Made by a program: the position numbers and the translations under genes. Of a stretch of 64,000 nt of DNA, positions 28,132-36,115 are shown one piece after another. Origin of the DNA: Bog-756 sp963845485 (GTDB taxonomy: Bacteria > Actinomycetota > Acidimicrobiia > Acidimicrobiales > RAAP-2); contig CAWJSI010000017.1 in NCBI GenBank assembly GCA_963845485.1, positions 290,456-354,455 of the forward strand, given 5' to 3'. Under the pieces are notes generated by a model, which saw only the letters and a program-made list of their open reading frames with translations, was not told the origin of the DNA and made no database searches. Within the stretch, counting starts at the first letter, position 1. Each line of letters opens with the position of its first letter.

Positions 28132-28208
28132 ACGGACCGGACCGCACGCCGCGGTGAGGTTCCATGGAGTGTTGCCAGCCTCGACGGGCTCCCACCCGCA
28201 GGCTTCGG

Positions 28209-28808
28209 TCAATCGCCGGTCGGCCGCAACATTGGGCTGTCGAGAATCGCGAGCGCCTGGTCGAGGAGACCCATCGGGTCAGGGATGGTCGGGTCGTCGG
28301 CCCATAGCGTCATGACCTCGTCGACGGCCAGCAACGCTGCACCGGCCACCAGATGAGGCAGGAGCGGGCTTCCTCCGTCCCTGAACCACGGCGCTAGTGC
28401 ATCGGCCAGCCGATCACGGTTCCGGCGCTGCTCCTCCAACCACCGACCCCGTAGGGCAGGCGTGTCCCGGAGCATGAACTGGAACGCCCGAGCCGAGTCG
28501 GGATCCTCACTCACCGATGCCAGTGAGTCGGTCAGCATGGCGGTGAGAACAGACCGCAGGCTTTCCCGCTCGTCGTGGTCGGCCAGGTGGTCGAGCGCGT
28601 CGTCCATGGTGGTGCTGGCGATGGCGGTGATGACGTCTTCTTTGCAGGGGAAGTAGCGGAAGAACGTGCGGGGCGAGACATCAGCGGCGTTCACGATGTC
28701 CTGGACGGTGGTCGAGGGATAGCCCCGCTCGAGGAAGAGTCGGGCCGCCGCCTCGGCCAACTCACGCCGGGTGCGTTGCTTGTTCCGCTCGATCAGGCCG
28801 CTGGTCAT
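28209..28808 (-). CDS. TetR-family regulator of the adjacent MFS pump
   Basis: A 199-residue TetR protein. The DNA-binding domain is RELAEAAARLFLERGYPSTT then VQDIVNAADVSPRTFFRYF, with the FFRYFPCKEDVI ending typical of actinobacterial members. The ATG at 28808 follows GGGGGAAC; an upstream in-frame start would extend it without a ribosome site. It is divergent from an EmrB/QacA-type transporter gene, and the intergenic region carries an imperfect palindrome. A local drug-efflux repressor is the likely role. Confidence 0.88.
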   Translation of the reverse strand: MTSGLIERNKQRTRRELAEAAARLFLERGYPSTTVQDIVNAADVSPRTFFRYFPCKEDVITAIASTTMDDALDHLADHDERESLRSVLTAMLTDSLASVSEDPDSARAFQFMLRDTPALRGRWLEEQRRNRDRLADALAPWFRDGGSPLLPHLVAGAALLAVDEVMTLWADDPTIPDPMGLLDQALAILDSPMLRPTGD

Positions 28809-28864
28809 CAGTTCCCCCACAAGTCCGCTCGCGACGAGCCTACCCGCTTTGCACCTTGATGGCA

Positions 28865-28887
28865 CACTCTGCCACACTGGCGTAGTG
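28865..28887. promoter_or_regulatory. Candidate operator for the MFS pump
   Basis: CACTCTGCCA and TGGCGTAGTG flank a CAC centre, an inverted repeat with 8 of 10 arm positions complementary. It lies between the divergent TetR (start 28808) and MFS (start 28914) genes, where a repressor would control both. Confidence 0.5.
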
Positions 28888-28913
28888 CGTCAAGATCAGC
28901 CTGCCCATCACCC

Positions 28914-30527
28914 ATGAGCGCCATCGCCGGCGAGTCGCGCCGCGCTGGCCTGCGAGCCAATCCGTGGTTGACCCTGGTCAGCGTGTCCCTCGGCGTCATC
29001 ATGGTCGGCATCGACGGGTCGGTGGTGGCCGTGGCCAACCCCTACATCGGCAAGGACCTGCACGCTTCGTTGGCCGACCTCCAGTGGGTAACGAACTCCT
29101 ACCTGCTGGTCATCGCCATCATGTTGATCCTCGGCGGCAAGCTCGGCGATCGCTACGGACGCCGCAAAATCTTCCTGATCGGGGTGGTGGGATTCGCCCT
29201 ATCATCCCTCGCCATCGGACTGATCGGGTCCATCGACGGTGTGATCCTGCTGCGTGGCGTACAAGGTGGGTTCGGAGCGCTCCTCCTCCCCAACACCCTC
29301 GCCCTCCTGCGCGCAGCATTTCCACCCGACGAGCTCAACCGGGCCGTGGGTATCTGGGTGAGCGCCACAGCCACCGCCACGGCAGCCGGGCCCATCGTGG
29401 GCGGCATCTTCGTCGAGCACATCTCCTGGCAAAGCGTCTTCTACATCAATGTGCCCATCGGGGCCGTGGCCCTGGCCGTCGGGGTGCTGGTGTTGAACGA
29501 GACGAAAGAGGCGACCCGCCAGCGCTTTGACATCCCGGGCCTGGTCACCTTGGCCCTTGGACTGTTGGCCGTCGTCTACGGCCTCATCAAGGCTCAGAGC
29601 TGGGGCTGGGGAAGTCCACGGACCCTCGGTGTGATTGCCCTGGGGCTCGTCCTCCTGGTTGTCTTCGTGGCCGTCGAGCGCGTGGTGAAAGATCCGCTGG
29701 TGCCGTTGCGCATCTTTCGCCAACGAGTGGTCTCGCTGAGTACGGTCATCGTCCTGCTCAACTTCTTCGCCCTGTTCGGCGTGTTGTTCTTCGTGTCGCT
29801 CTATCTGCAGAGCGTCCACGGGTTCAGTCCGGTCGGCGCCGGGCTCCGCCTGCTACCCCTCACCATCACGTTCGCCTTCGCCGGGCCGATCGGTGCTCGG
29901 CTCACCAACAGGTTCGGTCCGTGGTTCCCCATCACCGTGGGGCTCGTGGCGTCGTCGATCGCCCTTTTCTCATTGCTGACCCTGCAAGTGGACTCGTCGT
30001 ACCTCCACCTGTGGCCGCCCTTCATCCTCCTCGGCCTCGGTATCGGCCTGGTGGTGACGTCGGCCACCGATGCCATCGTGGGGAACACGCCCGAAGACGA
30101 CGCCGGGGTGGCCGGTGGCATCCAGACCACATCGATCCAACTCGGCGGGGTGCTCGGCACGGCCGTGTGCGGGTCGATACTGGCCGCCTCGGTAGCCAGC
30201 GTCCTCCATGCCGATCTTGTCTCCCGCGGTGTGCCCCCGGGCGTCGCCAACCAGGTCACGCGCCAGGGTGCCGTGGTCTCCCAGGGCCTGGCCCCCATAC
30301 CGGCAGGCGCGTCGGGCAAGGTGGTCGACGCCATCACCGACGGCAGCCATGCCGCCTTCATGACCGGCCTGCACACCACCATGCTGGTGGCCGGGATCGT
30401 GACCCTGGCCGGCGCGGCACTCGGGCCGTTGCTCCGCTCGAAGCAGCCCGGAAGCGGCGAGTCGGTGCCCGCCCCGACAGACAGTGGCCACGTCGCCGGC
30501 GTGCCCGAGGACTCCCTCACCAGCTGA
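28914..30527 (+). CDS. MFS drug exporter, DHA2/EmrB-QacA family
   Basis: A 537-residue transporter with about 14 membrane segments. Motif A between TM2 and TM3 is GGKLGDRYGRRKIF, an early acidic residue sits in GIDGSVVAVANPYI, and motif C-like glycine-rich sequence ATATAAGPIVGGIF is in TM5. The size and the long C-terminal tail are usual for DHA2 proton-drug antiporters. Export of a toxic organic compound is likely; the substrate is unknown. It is divergent from its probable TetR regulator. Confidence 0.9.
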   Translation: MSAIAGESRRAGLRANPWLTLVSVSLGVIMVGIDGSVVAVANPYIGKDLHASLADLQWVTNSYLLVIAIMLILGGKLGDRYGRRKIFLIGVVGFALSSLAIGLIGSIDGVILLRGVQGGFGALLLPNTLALLRAAFPPDELNRAVGIWVSATATATAAGPIVGGIFVEHISWQSVFYINVPIGAVALAVGVLVLNETKEATRQRFDIPGLVTLALGLLAVVYGLIKAQSWGWGSPRTLGVIALGLVLLVVFVAVERVVKDPLVPLRIFRQRVVSLSTVIVLLNFFALFGVLFFVSLYLQSVHGFSPVGAGLRLLPLTITFAFAGPIGARLTNRFGPWFPITVGLVASSIALFSLLTLQVDSSYLHLWPPFILLGLGIGLVVTSATDAIVGNTPEDDAGVAGGIQTTSIQLGGVLGTAVCGSILAASVASVLHADLVSRGVPPGVANQVTRQGAVVSQGLAPIPAGASGKVVDAITDGSHAAFMTGLHTTMLVAGIVTLAGAALGPLLRSKQPGSGESVPAPTDSGHVAGVPEDSLTS

Positions 30528-30573
30528 CGGTACCGGTGCCTCCGAGTGCGGTCAGACCGGGGTCCGCGTACAC

Positions 30574-31512
30574 CTAGGACGGTGCGATGACCACCCGGAT
30601 GGCTCCGGCGGTCCGGTCGGCCGCCACGCGGAACGCCTCGCCGGCCTCTTCGATCGGAAACCGGTGGGTGATCAACGTCCGGGTGATGTCCGGATCCGCT
30701 GCCAGCATGGCCGCCGCATCCTCCATCTCCCGGCCGCCGGCATGGGCGCAGTAGCCGAGCGAGGGGATGATCCGGGCCTCTCGGTGGAACAAGGGCATCC
30801 AGTCCAGCGCAACCGGGCCGAAGTGCACACCGAGGACGACGATGGTTCCACCGGGAGCAACCAGTTCGCCGCATCGGGCCAGGCTTGCTGCGGACCCGGC
30901 CGCCTCCACCACCACGTCATAGGTCCCCTCCGTGCCGATCCGGGCGCCCAGCCGCTCACCGGCTATCCGTTGGTGGGGATGGCGAGCCTGAAGGGCGACG
31001 TCCTCCCCTCCCATCCGGTGGGCCGCAGCGACAGCCAGCAGCCCGAGGGCACCCGCTCCGACCACAGCCACCCGTTTGCCCGGTCCGGCCTCGGCCAGGC
31101 GCACCGCGTGCCAGGCGACTGACGCCGGCTCGACGATGCACCCGTCATGCACATCGATGCCCGAGGGCAGGGGGACCATGCGTTCGACGGGAGCCAGGAA
31201 CTGCTCGGCCATCCCCCCGTCGGCGCCGATGCCCAGGGCGCGTTGGCCGTGAGTTGGACACAGGTTGTAGGCGCCGCGTAGGCATTGATCGCACGTCATG
31301 CACCCGTAGATCGCCTCCACGGCAACTGAGGTGCCGTCGGGTCGGACGCCGCAGAGCTCGTGTCCCAGGATGTTCGTGCTCCCAAAACGGATGTAGCTCA
31401 AGTCGGAGCCACAGATGCTGGTCGCACGCATCTCGAGCAGTTCACCGGTGCCCGGTGGTTCATCGAGATCGACGACGGCAACCCCTCCGTCACGGCTTCG
31501 CACGGCTTTCAC
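30574..31512 (-). CDS. Zinc-dependent medium-chain alcohol dehydrogenase
   Basis: A 312-residue MDR-family dehydrogenase, slightly shorter than the usual 340 because the loop after the catalytic cysteine is short. Visible residues are the catalytic-zinc ligands CGSD near 34 and GHE near 50, the structural zinc set CMTCDQCLRGAYNLC, and the Rossmann motif GAGALGLLAVAA. It resembles sorbitol/threonine dehydrogenase-like enzymes that oxidise secondary alcohols with NAD(P). It follows a PNPOx-type gene by 42 bp, which itself follows the TetR gene, so the three may be one operon at the edge of the catabolic island. Confidence 0.88.
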   Translation of the reverse strand: MKAVRSRDGGVAVVDLDEPPGTGELLEMRATSICGSDLSYIRFGSTNILGHELCGVRPDGTSVAVEAIYGCMTCDQCLRGAYNLCPTHGQRALGIGADGGMAEQFLAPVERMVPLPSGIDVHDGCIVEPASVAWHAVRLAEAGPGKRVAVVGAGALGLLAVAAAHRMGGEDVALQARHPHQRIAGERLGARIGTEGTYDVVVEAAGSAASLARCGELVAPGGTIVVLGVHFGPVALDWMPLFHREARIIPSLGYCAHAGGREMEDAAAMLAADPDITRTLITHRFPIEEAGEAFRVAADRTAGAIRVVIAPS

Positions 31513-31554
31513 AGCATCACCCCCGGAGAACTCTCTCCGCTGACGACAGCGGGT

Positions 31555-32013
31555 TCAGGCCTGGAACATCTTCTGGAAGTCCCAGCTGACGATCTTGTCG
31601 GGAACCACTCTCAGCCACGCATGTCGGCCATCGTGAGAGAAGTTCCCGCCGGCGTACTTGACCCCGAACCGGCGTTCCGGTTCGACCAGATCGTCGCAGG
31701 GCTCGCCAACCCGCGGCGTCTCGCCTACCGGTTCTACGCGCCCTCGAATCTCCACCCCCCGCAGCTCACCGAAACCTTCACCGGAGTCGACCAGGACGCT
31801 CACCCGAGGATCACGCTCCAGATCCGTCCACCGCTGGCTCTTCACGATGGAGTTCAGCCACAGGGCTCTGCCGTCCCACACGAACCACAGGGCGGTGAGG
31901 TGGGGACCGTCGGGAGCGGTCGTCGCCACTCGACACGTCCGCTCCTCCTCCAAGAAGGAGTCACGCTCCTCGGGCGACATGGCAATGCGTCGTGACCTTC
32001 GTTGCTCTCTCAT
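31555..32013 (-). CDS. PNPOx-fold, probably F420- or flavin-dependent protein
   Basis: A 152-residue split-barrel protein of the pyridoxamine-5'-phosphate-oxidase-like superfamily. Family blocks are RTCRVATTAPDGPHLTALWFVWD, LWLNSIVKSQRWTDLERDPRVSVLVD, LRGVEIRGRVEPVG and the C-terminal WLRVVPDKIVSWDF. Many actinobacterial members bind F420. The ATG at 32013 has GGAAGG upstream; earlier in-frame sequence lacks family similarity. It lies between the TetR and alcohol dehydrogenase genes. Confidence 0.82.
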   Translation of the reverse strand: MREQRRSRRIAMSPEERDSFLEEERTCRVATTAPDGPHLTALWFVWDGRALWLNSIVKSQRWTDLERDPRVSVLVDSGEGFGELRGVEIRGRVEPVGETPRVGEPCDDLVEPERRFGVKYAGGNFSHDGRHAWLRVVPDKIVSWDFQKMFQA

Positions 32014-32062
32014 GCTGCCTTCCCGGTCACGGACCGTTGGCGTCGGGGACCATCGTCCGCTG

Positions 32063-32773
32063 TCAGGATGCGGGCTTGGAGCCGATCCCATGGAAGATCA
32101 GGTCCCACAGGTCCTCAGCCGTGCCTTGTCCGTCTGCATGAACGGACAGGCCGCCGATGGTGGACGAGAAGGAGTTGAACATGATGGCCTCGAGCACCAC
32201 CCCCACGATCGGACCGTGGCCCGGCCCGGCTCGGACCGCCCCGGCCTCGGTGGCCCCGTCGAGAACGTCTTCGAACAGCGTCACGAGAGGCGCGAATACA
32301 CGTGCGGCCTCCTTCGGGTGCTCAGTGAGCAGCTGCTGGGCGAACTCCGCCATAAACGGGGCCCTACCGGTGACGGCCGATCCGTCCTCTTTGGTCGGGC
32401 GGCAAAGCCGGTAGTACTCGACCACGAAGCGGTGGAGCCGTTCCAGCGGGTCGCTCTCGTCAGCGACCTTCTCCCTCAGAGACTCGGTCGTCGTCCGCAC
32501 CGACTCCTCGAAGAGGGCCAGCAGCAGCTCATGTTTGCCCCCGAAGTACTGGTAGAAGCTGCGCAGTGACTGTCCGGAGCGGTCCACGACCTCTTGGACA
32601 GTGAAATCTTTACCCGACCCCGAGTTGAAGAGTTCGATGGCGGCGTCAAGGAAGCGCTGCACCCGGGTTTCGGCGCGCAGTCTGGCCGAGTCGAGCGACC
32701 GCGCCACGGCCTGTTCTCGCCAGCTGAGGCTGTCGGGCTCCAGCGGCTCGGCCGCTGCCTCGGGGTCTGTCAC
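32063..32773 (-). CDS. TetR-family regulator, paralog 1 of the catabolic island
   Basis: A 236-residue regulator. The DNA-binding part is VQRFLDAAIELFNSG, then FTVQEVVDRSGQSLRSFYQYF. It is closely similar along its whole length to the regulator at 50322-51035, with only one difference in the recognition helix (SLRSF against SLHSF), so both may read the same site. The size and C-terminal domain resemble KstR-like regulators, but no ligand is assigned. The GTG start has no ribosome site and lies 7 bp after TAGCAT, so it is probably leaderless. An AGAAC inverted repeat lies 71-83 bp upstream. Confidence 0.85.
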   Translation of the reverse strand: MTDPEAAAEPLEPDSLSWREQAVARSLDSARLRAETRVQRFLDAAIELFNSGSGKDFTVQEVVDRSGQSLRSFYQYFGGKHELLLALFEESVRTTTESLREKVADESDPLERLHRFVVEYYRLCRPTKEDGSAVTGRAPFMAEFAQQLLTEHPKEAARVFAPLVTLFEDVLDGATEAGAVRAGPGHGPIVGVVLEAIMFNSFSSTIGGLSVHADGQGTAEDLWDLIFHGIGSKPAS

Positions 32774-32786
32774 CAGGGAAATGCTA
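32774..32786 (-). promoter_or_regulatory. Leaderless -10 element of TetR paralog 1
   Basis: On the minus strand TAGCAT (32786 to 32781) is followed by 7 bases and the GTG at 32773. The preceding GGG and the spacing are identical to those of the paralog at 51035. Confidence 0.55.
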
Positions 32787-32842
32787 CCCGATCACAGGGA
32801 TAGAGGGAATCTCCTGTCCGGGGGACCGGTGGCACAGCTGGA

Positions 32843-32859
32843 GAGAACGAAGTTCTATC
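32843..32859. promoter_or_regulatory. Candidate regulator site, GAGAAC type (S1)
   Basis: GAGAACGAAGTTCTATC contains the perfect inverted repeat AGAAC-GAA-GTTCT (32844-32856). It lies upstream of TetR paralog 1. The minus-strand reading AGAACTTCGTTCT matches 12 of 13 bases of a site in the promoter at 56807. Confidence 0.5.
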
Positions 32860-32932
32860 CGGCCGGCCCCATTCACTTCCACAGCGGAGAAGATCCCAGG
32901 TCAGAAGCAGATCAGGTCCGGTAGCGTCCAGG

Positions 32933-33736
32933 CTACGCGGTCGATTCACCGTCGTCAGTGCCCCGGGGTAGGAGCCGGTCGAGGTTGGCCCGGAGTTCAG
33001 GTGAGGTGAAGGACCGGTCCTCCGCGCTCAACGCGAAGTCCAGTGTGGCCACCACGGCCCGCTCGAGATGGAGGTTGAGGATCCGCTTGGTGTCCTCGAC
33101 CGCCCGTTGAGGCAGCTTGGCGATCTTGTGCGCGCACGCCATGGCCCGGTCCACCACCTCGGCGTCGGGACAGACGTGGTTGACCAGCCCGATCTGGGCG
33201 GCCCGCTCAGCCGAGATCCGGTCGCCGGTCAGGGCGTACTCCTTGGCTAGCTGAAGGCTGATCATGAGTGGCCAGGTCACCGGTCCCCCATCGGCCGCCA
33301 CCAGGCCCATCATCACATGGGGATCGGCCAAGTGGGTGCTCTCGGCCATGAACACGATGTCCGAGAGCGCCACCAAGCTGCACCCCAGGCCCACGGCCGG
33401 TCCGTTGACGGCGGCCACGATGGGCACCCGACATCCCACCATGCCGGTGACGATGCGGCGGCCATGGGCCAGCGTCTCGGTGCGACGCTCCTGGTCACGT
33501 GAGAGCTCGTCCAGGTAGGCGAAGTCGCCGCCGGCCGAGAAGGCCTTGCCGTTCCCGGTAAGTACGACGGCCCGTGCCTCGACATCCGCGTCGATCTGCG
33601 GGAAGAGCTCGGCGAGGCCCCGGTGGAGCTCATGGTTGGTGGCGTTGAGATTGTTGGGCCGATTGAGCCTGACGACGCGGACCGGGCCGTCAACGACGAC
33701 CTCGAGCTCGTCGGGGACGTCGTAGTGGGACGTCAT
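32933..33736 (-). CDS. Enoyl-CoA hydratase/isomerase-family protein
   Basis: A 267-residue crotonase-fold protein. The oxyanion-hole segments are GNGKAFSAGGDFAYLD and IVAAVNGPAVGLGCSLVALS. The segment where classical hydratases carry the catalytic Glu pair reads ADPHVMMGLVAADGG, so the standard Glu residues are not obvious there, and the exact reaction (hydratase, isomerase or C-C hydrolase) is open. It is preceded on its strand by the acyl-CoA dehydrogenase pair, with 221 bp between, which carry a 16-bp palindrome. Confidence 0.85.
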   Translation of the reverse strand: MTSHYDVPDELEVVVDGPVRVVRLNRPNNLNATNHELHRGLAELFPQIDADVEARAVVLTGNGKAFSAGGDFAYLDELSRDQERRTETLAHGRRIVTGMVGCRVPIVAAVNGPAVGLGCSLVALSDIVFMAESTHLADPHVMMGLVAADGGPVTWPLMISLQLAKEYALTGDRISAERAAQIGLVNHVCPDAEVVDRAMACAHKIAKLPQRAVEDTKRILNLHLERAVVATLDFALSAEDRSFTSPELRANLDRLLPRGTDDGESTA

Positions 33737-33870
33737 GACCGAACCGCGGTGGCGCCATGGCGGGCCTCGGGCTCGCAGGAAGGGACGGACAGCTTCATGA
33801 GGTTCCTCTCAATTTCGGTGGCCGCCCTAGTGGTGGCCGGACTCAACAGGGTTGTGATTGAGACTGCCCT

Positions 33871-33886
33871 TACGTTCGGGAACGTA
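33871..33886. promoter_or_regulatory. Perfect 16-bp palindrome upstream of the enoyl-CoA hydratase gene
   Basis: TACGTTCGGGAACGTA has 7-base arms TACGTTC and GAACGTA around GG. It lies 135-150 bp upstream of the start at 33736 in a noncoding gap and looks like a dimeric repressor site. Confidence 0.6.
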
Positions 33887-33957
33887 GTCGCCGGCAAGGA
33901 GCGGCCCCGGACACAGCGGCCGCGGACAAAGTGGGGTGGCGCACGACATCGCGCTGC

Positions 33958-35088
33958 TCACGAATCGGGGAGATCGAGGATCCGGCGGGCAACAAGGTTC
34001 CGCTGGATCTGCGATGTCCCTCCCATGACACTCTGGGCCCTGCTGTAGAGGTAAGTGTTCAACGGGGTGTCACTACCACCGTCGTGGCCCACTCCCCCGA
34101 TGGCGAGCGATGCGTGACCCACGGCCTGTTCCACCCACGTCATGAGTAATTTGTCCACCGAGCCCTGGGGGCCGTGGGTGATGCCGTCCAGGCGATCCGA
34201 CAGGCGGCGCTGCACGTGGCGTCGCAGCATCTCGACCTCCACCATGGCCCAACCCAACTCACGCACCTCCTCGGGTTGGAAGCCCTTCGGATCCTCCCGC
34301 ACCGTCCGGGTGAGGTCGTTGACGACCTTGCTGTAACGCGCCACGTAACCGAGCTCGCCGGGTTCTCGTTCGTGGCTCACCACCGTCATGGCGAGCCGCC
34401 ATCCCTCGCCCGGCTCCCCGATCATGTTGGCAACAGGCACGCGAGCGGCGTCGAAGAGCACCTCACCAAACTCCTTGGTCACCCCGTTGATCATCCGGAG
34501 CGCTCGCTGCTCGATGCCGGGCTGACGCATCGGAACCGCGAAGGCAGAGATACCACGATGCTTCGCCACCTCCTGGTCGGTTCGGGCCAGCAGCAGACAC
34601 CACTCGGCGTCATCGGAGTAGCTCGTCCACACCTTGTGGCCGGTGATGATGAACTCGTCCCCGTCCCGGTCGGCCCGGGTACGCAGGGAGGCCAGGTCCG
34701 AGCCGGCGTCGGGCTCGCTGAACCCCTGGCACCAGCGATCGCGGCCGTTCACGATCCCCGGGAGGAACCGCTGTTGGATCGCCTCGCTGCCGTGCTCGAG
34801 CAGGCCCTGGACGAGGTAGCCGAGACTGGGTCGGGGCGGTGCCCCGGCGGCGGCCAACTCCTCGTCGACGATCACCTCGTAGACGGTGGGCAGCGCCTGT
34901 CCGCCGATGACCGTGGGCCACGACATCCCGAAGAAGCCTGCGTCGAAGAGTGACCGGTGCCACGCCGCCATACCGGCCCAGTAGTCGTCGTCCGTCGACG
35001 AGGTGGGCAGCCCGGGATTGTGCTGCGGCAACCAGGTTCGCAGTCGCTGCCTGAACTCAGCCTCCTCGGGTGCGTCACCGAAGTCCAT
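33958..35088 (-). CDS. Acyl-CoA dehydrogenase, subunit of an adjacent pair
   Basis: A 376-residue acyl-CoA dehydrogenase. It has the substrate/FAD motif WCQGFSEPDAGSDLASLRT and the helical C-terminal domain. Where many members have the catalytic Glu in an EGT triplet, this one reads MGGTSQIQRN. That is the form seen in heteromeric FadE-type dehydrogenases, whose partner is encoded next door. The ATG at 35088 has an excellent ribosome site (GGAGGTGA) and overlaps the end of the partner gene by 14 bp. It probably forms a heterotetramer with the product of 35075-36115. Confidence 0.88.
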   Translation of the reverse strand: MDFGDAPEEAEFRQRLRTWLPQHNPGLPTSSTDDDYWAGMAAWHRSLFDAGFFGMSWPTVIGGQALPTVYEVIVDEELAAAGAPPRPSLGYLVQGLLEHGSEAIQQRFLPGIVNGRDRWCQGFSEPDAGSDLASLRTRADRDGDEFIITGHKVWTSYSDDAEWCLLLARTDQEVAKHRGISAFAVPMRQPGIEQRALRMINGVTKEFGEVLFDAARVPVANMIGEPGEGWRLAMTVVSHEREPGELGYVARYSKVVNDLTRTVREDPKGFQPEEVRELGWAMVEVEMLRRHVQRRLSDRLDGITHGPQGSVDKLLMTWVEQAVGHASLAIGGVGHDGGSDTPLNTYLYSRAQSVMGGTSQIQRNLVARRILDLPDS

Positions 35089-36115
35089 GGTCACCTCCGA
35101 GGCCTCGGTGGTCCAAGACCCGAGTGACACTGGCTTCGGCACCACCCAGCAGGTCGCTCGAGAGGAGAGCACGCCGTAGGTAGACGTGCGCCAGACACTC
35201 CCAGGTGTTCCCGATCCCTCCGTGCACCTGGATGGCCGTCTCACCCACCTGTCTGGCGGCTCGCGCACAGTAGGCCTTGGCCACCGCTGCTGCGGCCAAG
35301 GCATCGTCCGGGCGTAGCTCGTCCACGGCCCACAAGGCATGAAGGGTGATACTGCGCGCACCCTCGGTCAGCACGTGGGCGTCGGCCAACAGGTGTTGGA
35401 CGGCCTGAAACGATCCGATGGCCGCCCCGTATTGGTGACGGTCCCTGGCGTAGCCAGCCGCCAGGCGCACAGCTCCGTCCATGGTGCCCACAAGGTCGGC
35501 GCACGCCACCGACAGCCCGAGCGCTGTCCACCGGGCCAGGGCGGGCCCATCGATCGGCCGGTTCGCCCCGGGCAACGGCGTGGCTTCAGCCATCGGATCC
35601 GGTGCTGTCGACGGTCGGGTCAGATCCACACCGGTCGCAGAAGTCCGCAGAGGGACCTGGACCACCTGGAGTCCGTCCGGCCCATCCATGGCGAGTAGCC
35701 CTCGAGACGAACCCTGGGCGTCGAAGGCCACGCCCTTAGGCGTGCCGTCGTCGGAGGGTCGGGCGAGCGTCCAAAGGTCGGCGTCGAGCACCACCGTCTC
35801 CAATTCGACGGAGGCCGGGGCGCCAGTCAGCCTCCGGAGCTCGCTGGCCAGAACCGGACCGAGGAAGGAGATGTCGGCGAGGCCGCTACCCAGTACCTCG
35901 GCGACGAGACCCACCTCGATGCCCGAGGCGAGCGGGGCCTCACCGTCGGCGGCGACCCGCAGTTCGCGCCACCCAGAAGCGCTCACGGCGGCATCGAGCT
36001 TGGCCGTCCGCTCGATGTCACCGAGATCACCGACGGAGTGCGGTCCCAGTTGATCGACCAGCCGGCCGGCCGACTCTTGAAGGGCCACCTGCTCGAGCGA
36101 GAGGCGGACGTCCAT
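35075..36115 (-). CDS. Acyl-CoA dehydrogenase, second subunit of the pair
   Basis: A 346-residue, more diverged acyl-CoA dehydrogenase-like protein. The middle domain is poorly conserved, but the C-terminal four-helix region is clear (AVRLAAGYARDRHQYGAAIGSFQAVQHLLAD, AIQVHGGIGNTWECLAHVYLRRAL). This is typical of the second subunit in heteromeric actinobacterial dehydrogenases. The ATG at 36115 overlaps the ligase stop by one base (TGATG), and the C-terminus overlaps the first subunit gene. It should act on the acyl-CoA made by the adjacent ligase. Confidence 0.85.
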   Translation of the reverse strand: MDVRLSLEQVALQESAGRLVDQLGPHSVGDLGDIERTAKLDAAVSASGWRELRVAADGEAPLASGIEVGLVAEVLGSGLADISFLGPVLASELRRLTGAPASVELETVVLDADLWTLARPSDDGTPKGVAFDAQGSSRGLLAMDGPDGLQVVQVPLRTSATGVDLTRPSTAPDPMAEATPLPGANRPIDGPALARWTALGLSVACADLVGTMDGAVRLAAGYARDRHQYGAAIGSFQAVQHLLADAHVLTEGARSITLHALWAVDELRPDDALAAAAVAKAYCARAARQVGETAIQVHGGIGNTWECLAHVYLRRALLSSDLLGGAEASVTRVLDHRGLGGDHGLR

